Shown one piece after another: positions 43,202 to 49,784 of a DNA stretch of 49,784 bases (the first letter of the stretch is position 1; each line of letters opens with the position of its first letter). The translations under genes were made by a program, and so were the position numbers. Source of the stretch: an uncultured bacterium (GTDB taxonomy: Bacteria; Bacillota; Clostridia; Lachnospirales; Lachnospiraceae); the NCBI GenBank assembly GCA_947175015.1, contig CAMWLE010000014.1:1-49784 (forward strand), written 5' to 3'. The notes under the pieces are model-generated. The model was not told the origin of the DNA. It saw only the letters and a list, made by a program, of their open reading frames with translations, and did not search any database.

Positions 43202-45658
43202 ATGAAGGAACAAGAGAAGCTATTGAAAGAAATTCTGCAGCCCGACAGGGAGTTTACGCCAATTCCTTTCTGGTTTTTTAATGATGCCTTTGAGGAAGAA
43301 AAGGTGAAAAATCAGCTTACGGATTATGTGGAAAAGGGAGTAAACGGGATAGTGCTCCATCCCAGAATCGGTGTGCCGAAGGAGATGCCGTATTTGTCCG
43401 AAGAGTATTTCAGGGCAGTCAGATTTATTGTGAAGACGGCGGCAGAGCTGGGGATGAAAGTGGTGCTCTATGATGAAGGCATGTATCCATCCGGTTCCGC
43501 ACATGGCATGGTGGTACAGGCGAATCCGGAGTATGCCTCCAAAGGAATTGTGCTGCTGGAAGAAGAGAAAGCGAAAGAAAAGCTGGCAGCGGAGAAAAAT
43601 GCTCAGGTGATCGCTGCATTGCCGGATGGCAGGAAGATCGTCTATGGCTTCAGCGGCGGAACCATTCGGGGGATTCATTTCGGAGAAGATGATGGGCAGC
43701 CGGGAGCGCCGAAAGCGGCGGATATCCTGAACCCTGATGCGGTGGATGAATTTATCCGTCTGACACATGATAAATATTATGAAGAATTGAAAGAATACTT
43801 CGGCACGACCGTGATTGCCTTTTTTACGGATGAACCCAGTGCGTTGGGACGGAATTCCGGAAGATATAAATCCTGGGCCATGGGCATGGAAAAGGAGATT
43901 GCGGCAGCGGGAGGTAAGCTGGAGGATCTGGAAGGATTATTTATTAAAACAGGTAAAACTGTGGCCGGCAGAGAGGACATTGCAGAGCATGTGGAAAATC
44001 GAACGGTCATTTTATATCGTCAACTGATTAAGAAGAAGCTCAGGGAGATTTTCTATGCAAGGCTTTCCGATTGGTGTGAAAAGCATGGAATTGCACTGAT
44101 GGGTCATCCGGCAGAGAGCAATGATATTGAGGAAGAGCTGTACTTCCATATTCCCGGACAGGATCTGATCATGAGAAGGGTAGCGCCGGAGACAGGGGGA
44201 TTGCGGGAATTTGATTCTGTGCAGGCAAAGCTTTCCGCAGATATTGCAAGGCATCTGGGCAGGCGCAGGAATGCCAATGAGTGTTTTGGTGTGTGCTATC
44301 GGAACCGGATTCCCTGGTATATGACTGCCGGAGATATGAAATGGTATATTGACTGGCTGGGTCTGCGGGGGGTGAACTTATATGTACCTCATGCTTTTTA
44401 TTACAGCGTGGCGGGAGAAAGGAAGGGAGAGCGTCCGCCCGATGTAGGACCTAATAATATTTGGTGGAAACATTACCGCAGGTTTTCCGATTATATGAAG
44501 AGACTGTCCTATCTGATGACCGATTCCGTAAACGGTGCTGCGTTTGCGGTGCTTTGTGACAATAACCGGGCGCCTTATGAGGAGATTGCCTGTCTGTATG
44601 AGAATCAGGTGGAGTTCAATTATTTACCGGCGGCACTGTTGGATGAGGCAGTAGTACAGGATGGCAGGGTATGTGTTCAGGGATATGCTTATAAAGGTGT
44701 GCTGAATGTGCTGGGGCAGGCTTATGAGGATAGATTCGGCGGGAAATTGGGTGAATTGTTGTGGAATGTTCCGGCGAAGGATGTTATGTCCGTGGTTTGT
44801 GAGAAACTGTATTCCGAAGAGAAAGAAACTAAGTCGGTCAATGAGAAAGGCGGCGAGATATGTGGTGCACACAGAAGTCCGGGGATGGGGAATGTGAAGT
44901 TTGATATGCCCTGTCCTACTCTGCGCAAGGTTAGCTTGCATAAAAACGGGGTGGATATGGTTCTCTTCGGAAATGAGGGAAGCGAGCCGATTTCTGTCAA
45001 TGTGAGCATAGCAGGCCTGGAATCACCGTTGTTTGTGGATCTGTGGAGGGGAATATGCTACCGTGTAGAAGGTGCGGGGGAAACCTTTCATTTAGAACTG
45101 CGGCCAAGTGAAACGGTATTGGTGGTTGGCGATGCCGGGGCGGAGAGAGAAGCCCGGGAAGTGAAGAATGGCAGCGTGCCATGCGGAGAAGACGGGGGAG
45201 TGAAGAGTGGCAGCGTGCCATGCGGAGAAGACGGGGGAGTGAAGAGTGGCAGCAGGGCATGCGGAGAAGACCGGGGAGCAGAAGGTGGCGGCGTGTCGGT
45301 GGAATACCGCATGGCAGACTGGTATCAGGCGGAGTATCCTGACTGGACAGACAGGTTTGCGTTGGTGGAGAGAAGGGATAATGAAGCGGTGTATGCTATG
45401 AAATACACAATGCCACAGTTGTCTGAAAATCAGGAAGATCAGAAAGATAAGACTTCCCTGCGTTTTGCCGTGACCGGGGAAGAAATGGTGGAGTGTTTCT
45501 GCAATGGCGCGTTTGTGGACGTAAGTTTCTGGGGCGAACATCGTTTTGATGTGGGAAATTTCCTGCGGGAGGGTGAAAATGAAATCCGCCTGGTGGTTAC
45601 GGGAAATGCCGCAAATATCTATGAAAACGCAGGAATTGTGTTTGGACTGAAAGCTTGA
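43202..45658 (+). CDS. GH106-like (alpha-L-rhamnosidase-type) glycosyl hydrolase
   Basis: The 818-residue protein opens with PIPFWFFNDAFEEEKVKNQL, followed by IVLHPRIGVPKEMPYLSEEY and VVLYDEGMYPSGSAHGMV, the pattern of the GH106/related rhamnosidase barrel. Further blocks are FFTDEPSALGRN (likely a catalytic acidic residue) and GHPAESNDIEEEL. The C-terminal part (about 680-818) is a beta-sandwich (ECFCNGAFVDVSFWGEHRFD), probably carbohydrate-binding. I start at 43202 because TGGAGG lies just upstream. An insert of three 13-residue repeats links the catalytic part to the C-terminal domain. No signal peptide. The exact GH family assignment is from memory of its patterns, so the rhamnosidase activity is a guess. 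Confidence 0.75.
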   Translation: MKEQEKLLKEILQPDREFTPIPFWFFNDAFEEEKVKNQLTDYVEKGVNGIVLHPRIGVPKEMPYLSEEYFRAVRFIVKTAAELGMKVVLYDEGMYPSGSAHGMVVQANPEYASKGIVLLEEEKAKEKLAAEKNAQVIAALPDGRKIVYGFSGGTIRGIHFGEDDGQPGAPKAADILNPDAVDEFIRLTHDKYYEELKEYFGTTVIAFFTDEPSALGRNSGRYKSWAMGMEKEIAAAGGKLEDLEGLFIKTGKTVAGREDIAEHVENRTVILYRQLIKKKLREIFYARLSDWCEKHGIALMGHPAESNDIEEELYFHIPGQDLIMRRVAPETGGLREFDSVQAKLSADIARHLGRRRNANECFGVCYRNRIPWYMTAGDMKWYIDWLGLRGVNLYVPHAFYYSVAGERKGERPPDVGPNNIWWKHYRRFSDYMKRLSYLMTDSVNGAAFAVLCDNNRAPYEEIACLYENQVEFNYLPAALLDEAVVQDGRVCVQGYAYKGVLNVLGQAYEDRFGGKLGELLWNVPAKDVMSVVCEKLYSEEKETKSVNEKGGEICGAHRSPGMGNVKFDMPCPTLRKVSLHKNGVDMVLFGNEGSEPISVNVSIAGLESPLFVDLWRGICYRVEGAGETFHLELRPSETVLVVGDAGAEREAREVKNGSVPCGEDGGVKSGSVPCGEDGGVKSGSRACGEDRGAEGGGVSVEYRMADWYQAEYPDWTDRFALVERRDNEAVYAMKYTMPQLSENQEDQKDKTSLRFAVTGEEMVECFCNGAFVDVSFWGEHRFDVGNFLREGENEIRLVVTGNAANIYENAGIVFGLKA
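45161..45277 (+). repeat. Three 39-bp in-frame tandem repeats in the GH106-like gene
   Basis: Units 45161-45199, 45200-45238 and 45239-45277 encode VKNGSVPCGEDGG, VKSGSVPCGEDGG and VKSGSRACGEDRG; a partial fourth follows. Units 1 and 2 differ at one base. They form a Gly/Ser/Cys-rich linker. Confidence 0.92.
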
Positions 45659-45964
45659 GCGGATGGCTATACATGTTTGTGAAGCATTGGCCTGTAATCG
45701 CATTTAGATCAGGTGGAGGGTTAGATTTCCATATGGGGACTAACCCTCTTGGTCTGTCTAAAGGATATTGGGGTGTGAATTATGAAGATAATGACGATAT
45801 TTTACATTTTATGTCAAGAATCAAATTGACAAATGACGTTGTATGGACTACAATGTTATAAGATTATCATGCGTTGACATCGCAGGAGATTCTGCAAGTA
45901 TTGTTTTTAGGAATTCAAAAATTGTACTAAAATATTATGCGAATAGTAAAAGGAGGAATGAAGA
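45659..45964 (+). other. Region with possible decayed coding fragments
   Basis: Short frames overlap here: one at about 45676-45870 reads FRSGGGLDFHMGTNPLGLSK, then GYWGVNYEDNDDILHFMSR; another from 45843 reads DIAGDSASIVFRNSKIVL. None has a good ribosome site and I recognise no family, but their normal amino-acid composition suggests remnants of one or two genes broken by frameshifts. The ribosome site AGGAGG for the next gene is at 45951. Confidence 0.35.
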
Positions 45965-46834
45965 ATGGAAGCGTATTGGAGTGATGGGAGAGGAAGATTT
46001 GATACCGCTGACAGCTATGATAATTATCCCAAGTTCATTAATCGAAAGGATTATGTGGTGTATACCAGTTCGGACGGTCTGTGGAACTATTGGGTGAAGG
46101 GGCGGGACATTGAACTGTTAAGGTATAACGGTAATGAAATTCATGTTGAAATTCCCACGGTGATAGATGATAGAATAGTAACGTCTCTTTCCTATACCTT
46201 TGACGGTTTCTATGAGTTGAAAAGCGTTAAGATACCGGATGGGGTGATATCATTAGAATGGGCGTTTTACGGGTGTGAGGGCCTGGAGGAGGTGCGTTTG
46301 CCGGAGGGACTGGTGAATATACCGCATGCGTTTGAAGGCTGTTTGGCTCTGAAGAATATACAGGTTCCGGACAGTGTAAAAGATTTTACCTATGCGTTTT
46401 CAACAACGGCCATAGAAAGCTTTACATTTCCACAGGGAGCGCTGGTGATTCGGAACGCGTTCTCTGCCTGCCTGTCCCTGAAACAGATAAGTATACCGAA
46501 GACGGTTATTAAGACCTATGAGGCTTTTAATGATTGTGAAATATTAGAGCATGTGGAATTGGAGGAGGGAATCCAACAGTTGGAAGATTATATGTTTTTT
46601 AACTGTTTTTCTTTGAAAGAGCTGAAAATTCCCAAAAGTGTGAAGAAAATCGGGATGCAGGCAGTGGGAATTCAGGAAGTGCGGGAATACTGTCCTGAAA
46701 TGGAAGATGATCCGGACCCGGCATATTGGGTATCAGGGTATGAGGTTGTTCCTTCCTTTCGGATTATTGGTACACACAAAACGGCAGCAGAGCGGTATGC
46801 CAAAGCGGAAAAAATTACTTTTGTAGAACAATAA
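45965..46834 (+). CDS. BspA-type leucine-rich repeat protein
   Basis: The 289-residue product carries about seven LRR_5 (BspA-like) repeats between residues 65 and 245, with recurring units such as LKSVKIPDGVISLEWAFYGC, LEEVRLPEGLVNIPHAFEGC, LKNIQVPDSV and LKQISIPKTV. Such repeats usually bind proteins or surfaces. There is no signal peptide or anchor, so this member appears to be cytoplasmic, unlike many BspA proteins. The short N-terminal part (YWSDGRGRFDTADSYDNYPK) is not recognised. AGGAGG followed by AATGAAGA precedes the ATG. Confidence 0.85.
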   Translation: MEAYWSDGRGRFDTADSYDNYPKFINRKDYVVYTSSDGLWNYWVKGRDIELLRYNGNEIHVEIPTVIDDRIVTSLSYTFDGFYELKSVKIPDGVISLEWAFYGCEGLEEVRLPEGLVNIPHAFEGCLALKNIQVPDSVKDFTYAFSTTAIESFTFPQGALVIRNAFSACLSLKQISIPKTVIKTYEAFNDCEILEHVELEEGIQQLEDYMFFNCFSLKELKIPKSVKKIGMQAVGIQEVREYCPEMEDDPDPAYWVSGYEVVPSFRIIGTHKTAAERYAKAEKITFVEQ

Positions 46835-47140
46835 GAAGGGATAGAAGGGCAATTAAAGTACGATTGTCCGTCGGGAAAATCGGAACAGTTCAGCCATGTC
46901 ACATAAGTTGCCGGAATGTATATTTTTACCAACAAATGGTAATATTGCCGGCAACTTATTTCATGTAGGGCGATCGTCCTATGGAAGCAATTGTACAATC
47001 ATTTCCGCATGGCCTAAAATGGAGTATGTTGTTGATTGTGCATTGTGTGCATAACGTTTGAAAATTAAAAAATAAGAGGGTTTCTATAATGCCCGGCAGG
47101 AATAACATTTCCTGTCCCGGCTACTGTACGCAGGTATTTT
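46835..47140. other. Intergenic region with nested inverted repeats
   Basis: ATAAGTTGCCGG (46903-46914) and its exact complement CCGGCAACTTAT (46948-46959) enclose a smaller hairpin TTACCA-acaaa-TGGTAA (about 46926-46942). Outside these arms ACGATTGTCCG and GCGATCGTCC give partial further pairing. A second structure, CCCGGCAGGAA with TTCCTGTCCCGG (47091-47120), lies just past the end of the TetR gene and may terminate it. No gene is seen. Confidence 0.6.
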
Positions 47141-47779
47141 CTATAAAAGATCTGCGGGCATAGTCAGGTAATTCAATGCGCCCTGCGGTATATCGGTACC
47201 CTTTTCGAGCAGGGAGACAAGTCCGCGTATTGTATCTTCCGAGTCTTCCGCAGTTGATGACAGAAAAGTATTGTTAAGTTTAACGGCCAGAACAATAAGC
47301 ACGATCTCGGCCAGGGCTGCCGGGTATTCAAAGTGGATTTCATCTGAGGCAATTCCCTGATTAATAATTTCCGTCAGCGCGGGTTTTAGCTCGGAAATCA
47401 GATGATTCATATATTTCTGATGCAGAAATGCGAAGTCCTGCGCGTTGGTTCCGGCGGCCGAATCAGTGCTGTTGTGGCTTAGAAAAGCAGCAGATGAATT
47501 GCGGCATGCCTGCAGTATCATAGCCATGCGCGTAAAGGGAGAAATCTCCGTTTGGGCTGCAAGATTTTTGGCTGTTTTCAGAGGTTTCTCATAATTGCGC
47601 TCTATCAGCGCATCAAGAATGGCCTCCTTTGATGGGAAATAATAGTAGATGCTTCCCTTGCCCATCTCGGCTTTTTTGGCAATATCACTCACTGAAATAT
47701 TTTGTATGGCATGATTTTCCAGAAGTTGCTGGAGCGCATCTAAAATTCGGTCATATTTTTTCATATCTGGCATGTTCAT
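47141..47779 (-). CDS. TetR-family transcriptional regulator
   Basis: The 212-residue repressor has a TetR helix-turn-helix at about residues 8-55 (KYDRILDALQQLLENHAIQN, ISVSDIAKKAEMGKGSIYYY, FPSKEAIL), followed by an all-helical ligand-binding domain that is not assigned. The start is uncertain: ATG codons at 47779 and 47773 follow a weak GGGG site, and a TTG at 47785 is possible. It is divergent from the SCP-2-like and hydrolase genes, whose promoter carries two matching palindromes, so it probably represses them. Confidence 0.88.
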   Translation of the reverse strand: MNMPDMKKYDRILDALQQLLENHAIQNISVSDIAKKAEMGKGSIYYYFPSKEAILDALIERNYEKPLKTAKNLAAQTEISPFTRMAMILQACRNSSAAFLSHNSTDSAAGTNAQDFAFLHQKYMNHLISELKPALTEIINQGIASDEIHFEYPAALAEIVLIVLAVKLNNTFLSSTAEDSEDTIRGLVSLLEKGTDIPQGALNYLTMPADLL

Positions 47780-47979
47780 CCCCAACTATTGATATAGTTA
47801 TATCCTTGCCACAGCTGGTACAATCATGGGAGGATTTGTTCTGTTTTGAAGAATGGATAGTGCGAAATGTATGTGTAAGGATATACAGAGATAGAATAAC
47901 ACAAAAGCGACACTCACACAATCATAAAAATCACCTAAAATCAGACAGAAAATTGTATGAAAAATGTGATAAAAACAAT

Positions 47980-48039
47980 TTGACCGACGGTCGAGAAATA
48001 TGGTATAGTTTCTTTTATAATAAGTTGACCAATGGTCGA
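47980..48039 (+). promoter_or_regulatory. Promoter with twin palindromic operators
   Basis: Two 11-bp palindromes of the form GACCR-A-YGGTC occur at 47982-47992 and 48027-48037, each inside TTGACC...GGTCGA, with centres 45 bases apart. The first overlaps a TTGACC -35 box (47980-47985) with a TATAGT -10 at 48004-48009 (18-base spacing). They are probable sites for the neighbouring TetR protein controlling the genes at 48147 and 48616. The rest of the 47786-48146 gap shows nothing else I can support. Confidence 0.72.
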
Positions 48040-48146
48040 AAAAGATTGTAATATGCAGAATCATGTCGAAATCAGGTGAACTATCAAGAGGATAGCTGGT
48101 CTGAAAGAAACTGTGGGGCCTTTTCAACGGCGGAATAGGAGGAATA

Positions 48147-48602
48147 ATGACTTACGCAGAATTTTTTTATGAAATCAAGAGCAAATTTATGGGGGCAGAT
48201 GTGAGTGATATCCATGAACATCTGGCGTTTCAGTTCAACATCGAGGATAAGGAAGCAGGCGGCGCCTTTTATGTGGAGGTAAAGGAAGGGGAACTTTATG
48301 TAGAGCCTTATGAGTATTATGACAGGGACGCAATGTTTATCTGTGCGCCGGATGTGCTTCTGGAAATCGCGGATGGCCGTCTGGACCCTGTTATGGCATT
48401 TACGGAACAGAAGCTTCGTGTGGAAGGAAATATTGAGAAGGCACTGCGGTTAAAGGAAATCATAGATATGAAGAGAGCTTCTGTCCAAGGCGAAAAGAGT
48501 ATAGTACAAAAGGCGGCTGACAAGGTAGTAAACACAATTGTTCAGACCGCGGCCAAGAAAAGTGAACCAAAGAGCCAAAAGCAAAGTAAAAAGTCAAAAT
48601 AA
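48147..48602 (+). CDS. SCP-2 sterol-transfer-like protein
   Basis: The 151-residue protein resembles the SCP-2 fold (a small lipid-binding alpha/beta domain): YEIKSKFMGADVSDIHEHLA, FQFNIEDKEAGGAFYVEVKE, DAMFICAPDVLLEIADGRLD, PVMAFTEQKLRVEGNIEKAL. The C-terminal tail is Lys/Ser rich. Relatives accompany lipid or hydrolase genes, and the next gene is an alpha/beta hydrolase 13 bases on, so they are probably co-transcribed. TAGGAGG lies before the ATG. The ligand is unknown. Confidence 0.82.
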   Translation: MTYAEFFYEIKSKFMGADVSDIHEHLAFQFNIEDKEAGGAFYVEVKEGELYVEPYEYYDRDAMFICAPDVLLEIADGRLDPVMAFTEQKLRVEGNIEKALRLKEIIDMKRASVQGEKSIVQKAADKVVNTIVQTAAKKSEPKSQKQSKKSK

Positions 48603-48615
48603 GGGGAAAATAGCA

Positions 48616-49635
48616 ATGGGTGCATTGAAGAATATTGTTGCCGCCGCCGGTCTTCTGGCAGTTGCGGGAATAGGGGAGACTGTGTATTTCTATAACCGCA
48701 CCATGAAGCGTGGAAATGCCAAGGTGGAACGGACAACGAAAATGTCAGGTACGGATTGGGAAAAATATTTTCCATTGATGGAAGAGAGAAAAAAGTTTGT
48801 AATGGCGCAGCCTCATAAAGATGTATATATCACATCCGCTGACGGGCTGAAACTTCATGCCACATATTTTCCGGCAGTGAAGGCAGAAAGAATAGACAGC
48901 GCAGATGCCGCAGAAAAGGCAGAGGGAGCAGGCAGCACAGACGGAACAGACAATGCGGACAGGAAAATTGTAATTTGCTTTCATGGTTACACGGGAGAAG
49001 GGCTCAGCAATCATGTAGCCATTGCAGACTACTTTTTAAAGCATGGATATGCCATGCTGCTGCCGGACGCAAGGGCACATGGCGAGAGCGAGGGAAAGTA
49101 TATAGGGTTCGGATGTCTGGACAGGCAGGATGCCCTTGGCTGGATTGAATGGGTGATACGGGAATGTGGTGAGAATATCAAGATCATGCTCCATGGTACA
49201 TCCATGGGAGGTGCTACAGTGCTGATGACAAGCGGACTGGAGCTTCCGGACAATGTGAAGGGAATTGTGTCTGACTGTGGCTTTACCTCGCCTAAAGAGG
49301 TTTTTACCCATGTACTCAACAATATGTATCATCTTCCGGCCTTTCCCGCTATTCAGGGAGCGGATTTGCTCAATAAAAAGTTTGCAGGCTACGGCATGGA
49401 TGAGTGCAATGCCAGACGTGAGGTACAGAAGGCGAAGGTGCCGATTTTATTTATTCATGGATCAGCGGATACCTTTGTGCCCTGCAGCATGTGCCATGAA
49501 ATCTATGAGAACTGCAGATCGCCCAAGAGAAAGTTGATTGTGGAGGGTGCATCCCATGCTGAGAGCTATTATAAAGATATGGAGACATATGAAAAGGCAT
49601 TGACAGAGTTTGCAGAGGAAATCATGACCCGATAA
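48616..49635 (+). CDS. Membrane-anchored alpha/beta hydrolase
   Basis: The 339-residue protein has an N-terminal hydrophobic segment (VAAAGLLAVAGIGETVYFYN) that would anchor or export it, then an alpha/beta hydrolase fold of the YqkD/FrsA-like type. Catalytic parts: HGYTGEG oxyanion loop, nucleophile Ser in LHGTSMGGATVLM (GxSxG, about residue 198), Asp in HGSADTFVP and His in GASHAESYYKD. It probably cleaves an ester or amide; the substrate is unknown. A low-complexity Ala/Asp/Gly-rich insert (AEKAEGAGSTDGTDNAD) precedes the first barrel strand. It starts at 48616 after AAGGGG and follows the SCP-2-like gene closely. Confidence 0.9.
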   Translation: MGALKNIVAAAGLLAVAGIGETVYFYNRTMKRGNAKVERTTKMSGTDWEKYFPLMEERKKFVMAQPHKDVYITSADGLKLHATYFPAVKAERIDSADAAEKAEGAGSTDGTDNADRKIVICFHGYTGEGLSNHVAIADYFLKHGYAMLLPDARAHGESEGKYIGFGCLDRQDALGWIEWVIRECGENIKIMLHGTSMGGATVLMTSGLELPDNVKGIVSDCGFTSPKEVFTHVLNNMYHLPAFPAIQGADLLNKKFAGYGMDECNARREVQKAKVPILFIHGSADTFVPCSMCHEIYENCRSPKRKLIVEGASHAESYYKDMETYEKALTEFAEEIMTR

Positions 49636-49671
49636 ATGTCTGTGTCATGTTGGCAAATAAAAACAAAAACA

Positions 49672-49784
49672 GGGACGGAACTGGAATAAAACAGTCCCGT
49701 AACGGAAGCGCCCGGAATCAATTTACAGGTGCGAACTGTGCAGATGAAAATTGATTCCCATATAGGGGCGATGGAGTGCAGGGA
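49672..49784 (+). repeat. Hairpin-repeat element, truncated by the window edge
   Basis: GGGAC (49672-49676), loop GGAACTGGAATAAAACA (49677-49693), GTCCC (49694-49698): the same loop as in the array at 13228, but with a different complementary stem. It is followed by GGAATCAATTT (49714-49724) and its exact complement (49748-49758), with CGCCC and GGGCG outside, indicating a larger structure. The element may continue past 49784. Confidence 0.75.

Noticed and set aside
45843..46097. 84-residue gene before the LRR gene
   Set aside because: It overlaps the well-supported LRR gene in another frame and has no ribosome site; at most its first part is a relic.

Overview
This window looks like the chromosome of a spore-forming gut Firmicute, most likely a Lachnospiraceae (Clostridium cluster XIVa) species. 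The reasons are a spoIIAA-spoIIAB-sigF operon, a T-box leader in front of valS, a CIRCE-controlled small heat-shock gene, GGAGG-type ribosome binding sites, moderate GC content, and many plant-glycan hydrolases. Most genes lie on the + strand in short operons. No rRNA, tRNA, CRISPR array, prophage or intact insertion sequence was seen.

Layout. 1-3.7 kb: an AAC(3)-type acetyltransferase behind a palindrome-rich promoter, a RecD2 helicase and a small unknown protein. 3.8-4.6 kb: a broken AAA-ATPase/PD-(D/E)XK gene whose intact relative is at 21.5 kb. 4.9-7.5 kb: an unusual pair, an XRE-type regulator whose C-terminus resembles the flagellar rotor protein FliG (with a MotA-like middle), followed by a sigma-70-type factor with a large C-terminal extension. 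7.7-9.6 kb: a MerR/TipA-type regulator with a repeated N-terminus and an AraC-type regulator. 9.9-17.9 kb: a raffinose/melibiose-type locus (ABC binding lipoprotein, two permeases, GH36 alpha-galactosidase, amylosucrase-like GH13) with a hairpin-repeat array in the middle. 18.2-23.2 kb: a large unknown protein, a P-loop kinase/macrodomain fusion and the intact AAA/nuclease protein. 23.2-25.6 kb: KtrB-KtrA potassium uptake. 25.7-29 kb: T-box and valS. 29.1-30.2 kb: a decayed Rpn/YhgA-like gene. 30.3-37.8 kb: NUDIX, folC, a 51-codon gene, a zinc-ribbon/TPR membrane protein, spoIIA operon, GH25 lysozyme and a DnaQ-like exonuclease. 37.9-39.5 kb: an esterase remnant, a membrane protein and Hsp20. 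39.8-45.7 kb: three intracellular glycosidases (GH42, GH28, GH106-like) suggesting use of pectin side-chain oligosaccharides. 46-49.6 kb: a leucine-rich-repeat protein, a TetR regulator, and an SCP-2-like protein with an alpha/beta hydrolase behind twin palindromic operators.

How the genes work together. In the sugar locus the ABC system would import alpha-galactosides, the GH36 enzyme would remove galactose, and the GH13 enzyme would act on the sucrose left over; the AraC protein upstream is the obvious regulator. The second cluster lacks signal peptides and a transporter here, so its enzymes would act on oligosaccharides already in the cytoplasm.

The most unusual signals are: (1) the HTH/MotA-like/FliG-C regulator beside a sigma-like factor; (2) a repeated RNA-like element with a conserved loop GGAACTGGAATAAAA and differing but complementary stems, at two loci, with a related motif directly before the Shine-Dalgarno of two genes; (3) a MerR gene whose 33-bp tandem repeats each carry a Shine-Dalgarno-like AGAGG plus in-frame ATG; (4) the kinase/macrodomain fusion; (5) a general tendency to short codon-phase tandem duplications (21, 33, 36 and 39 bp) inside genes.
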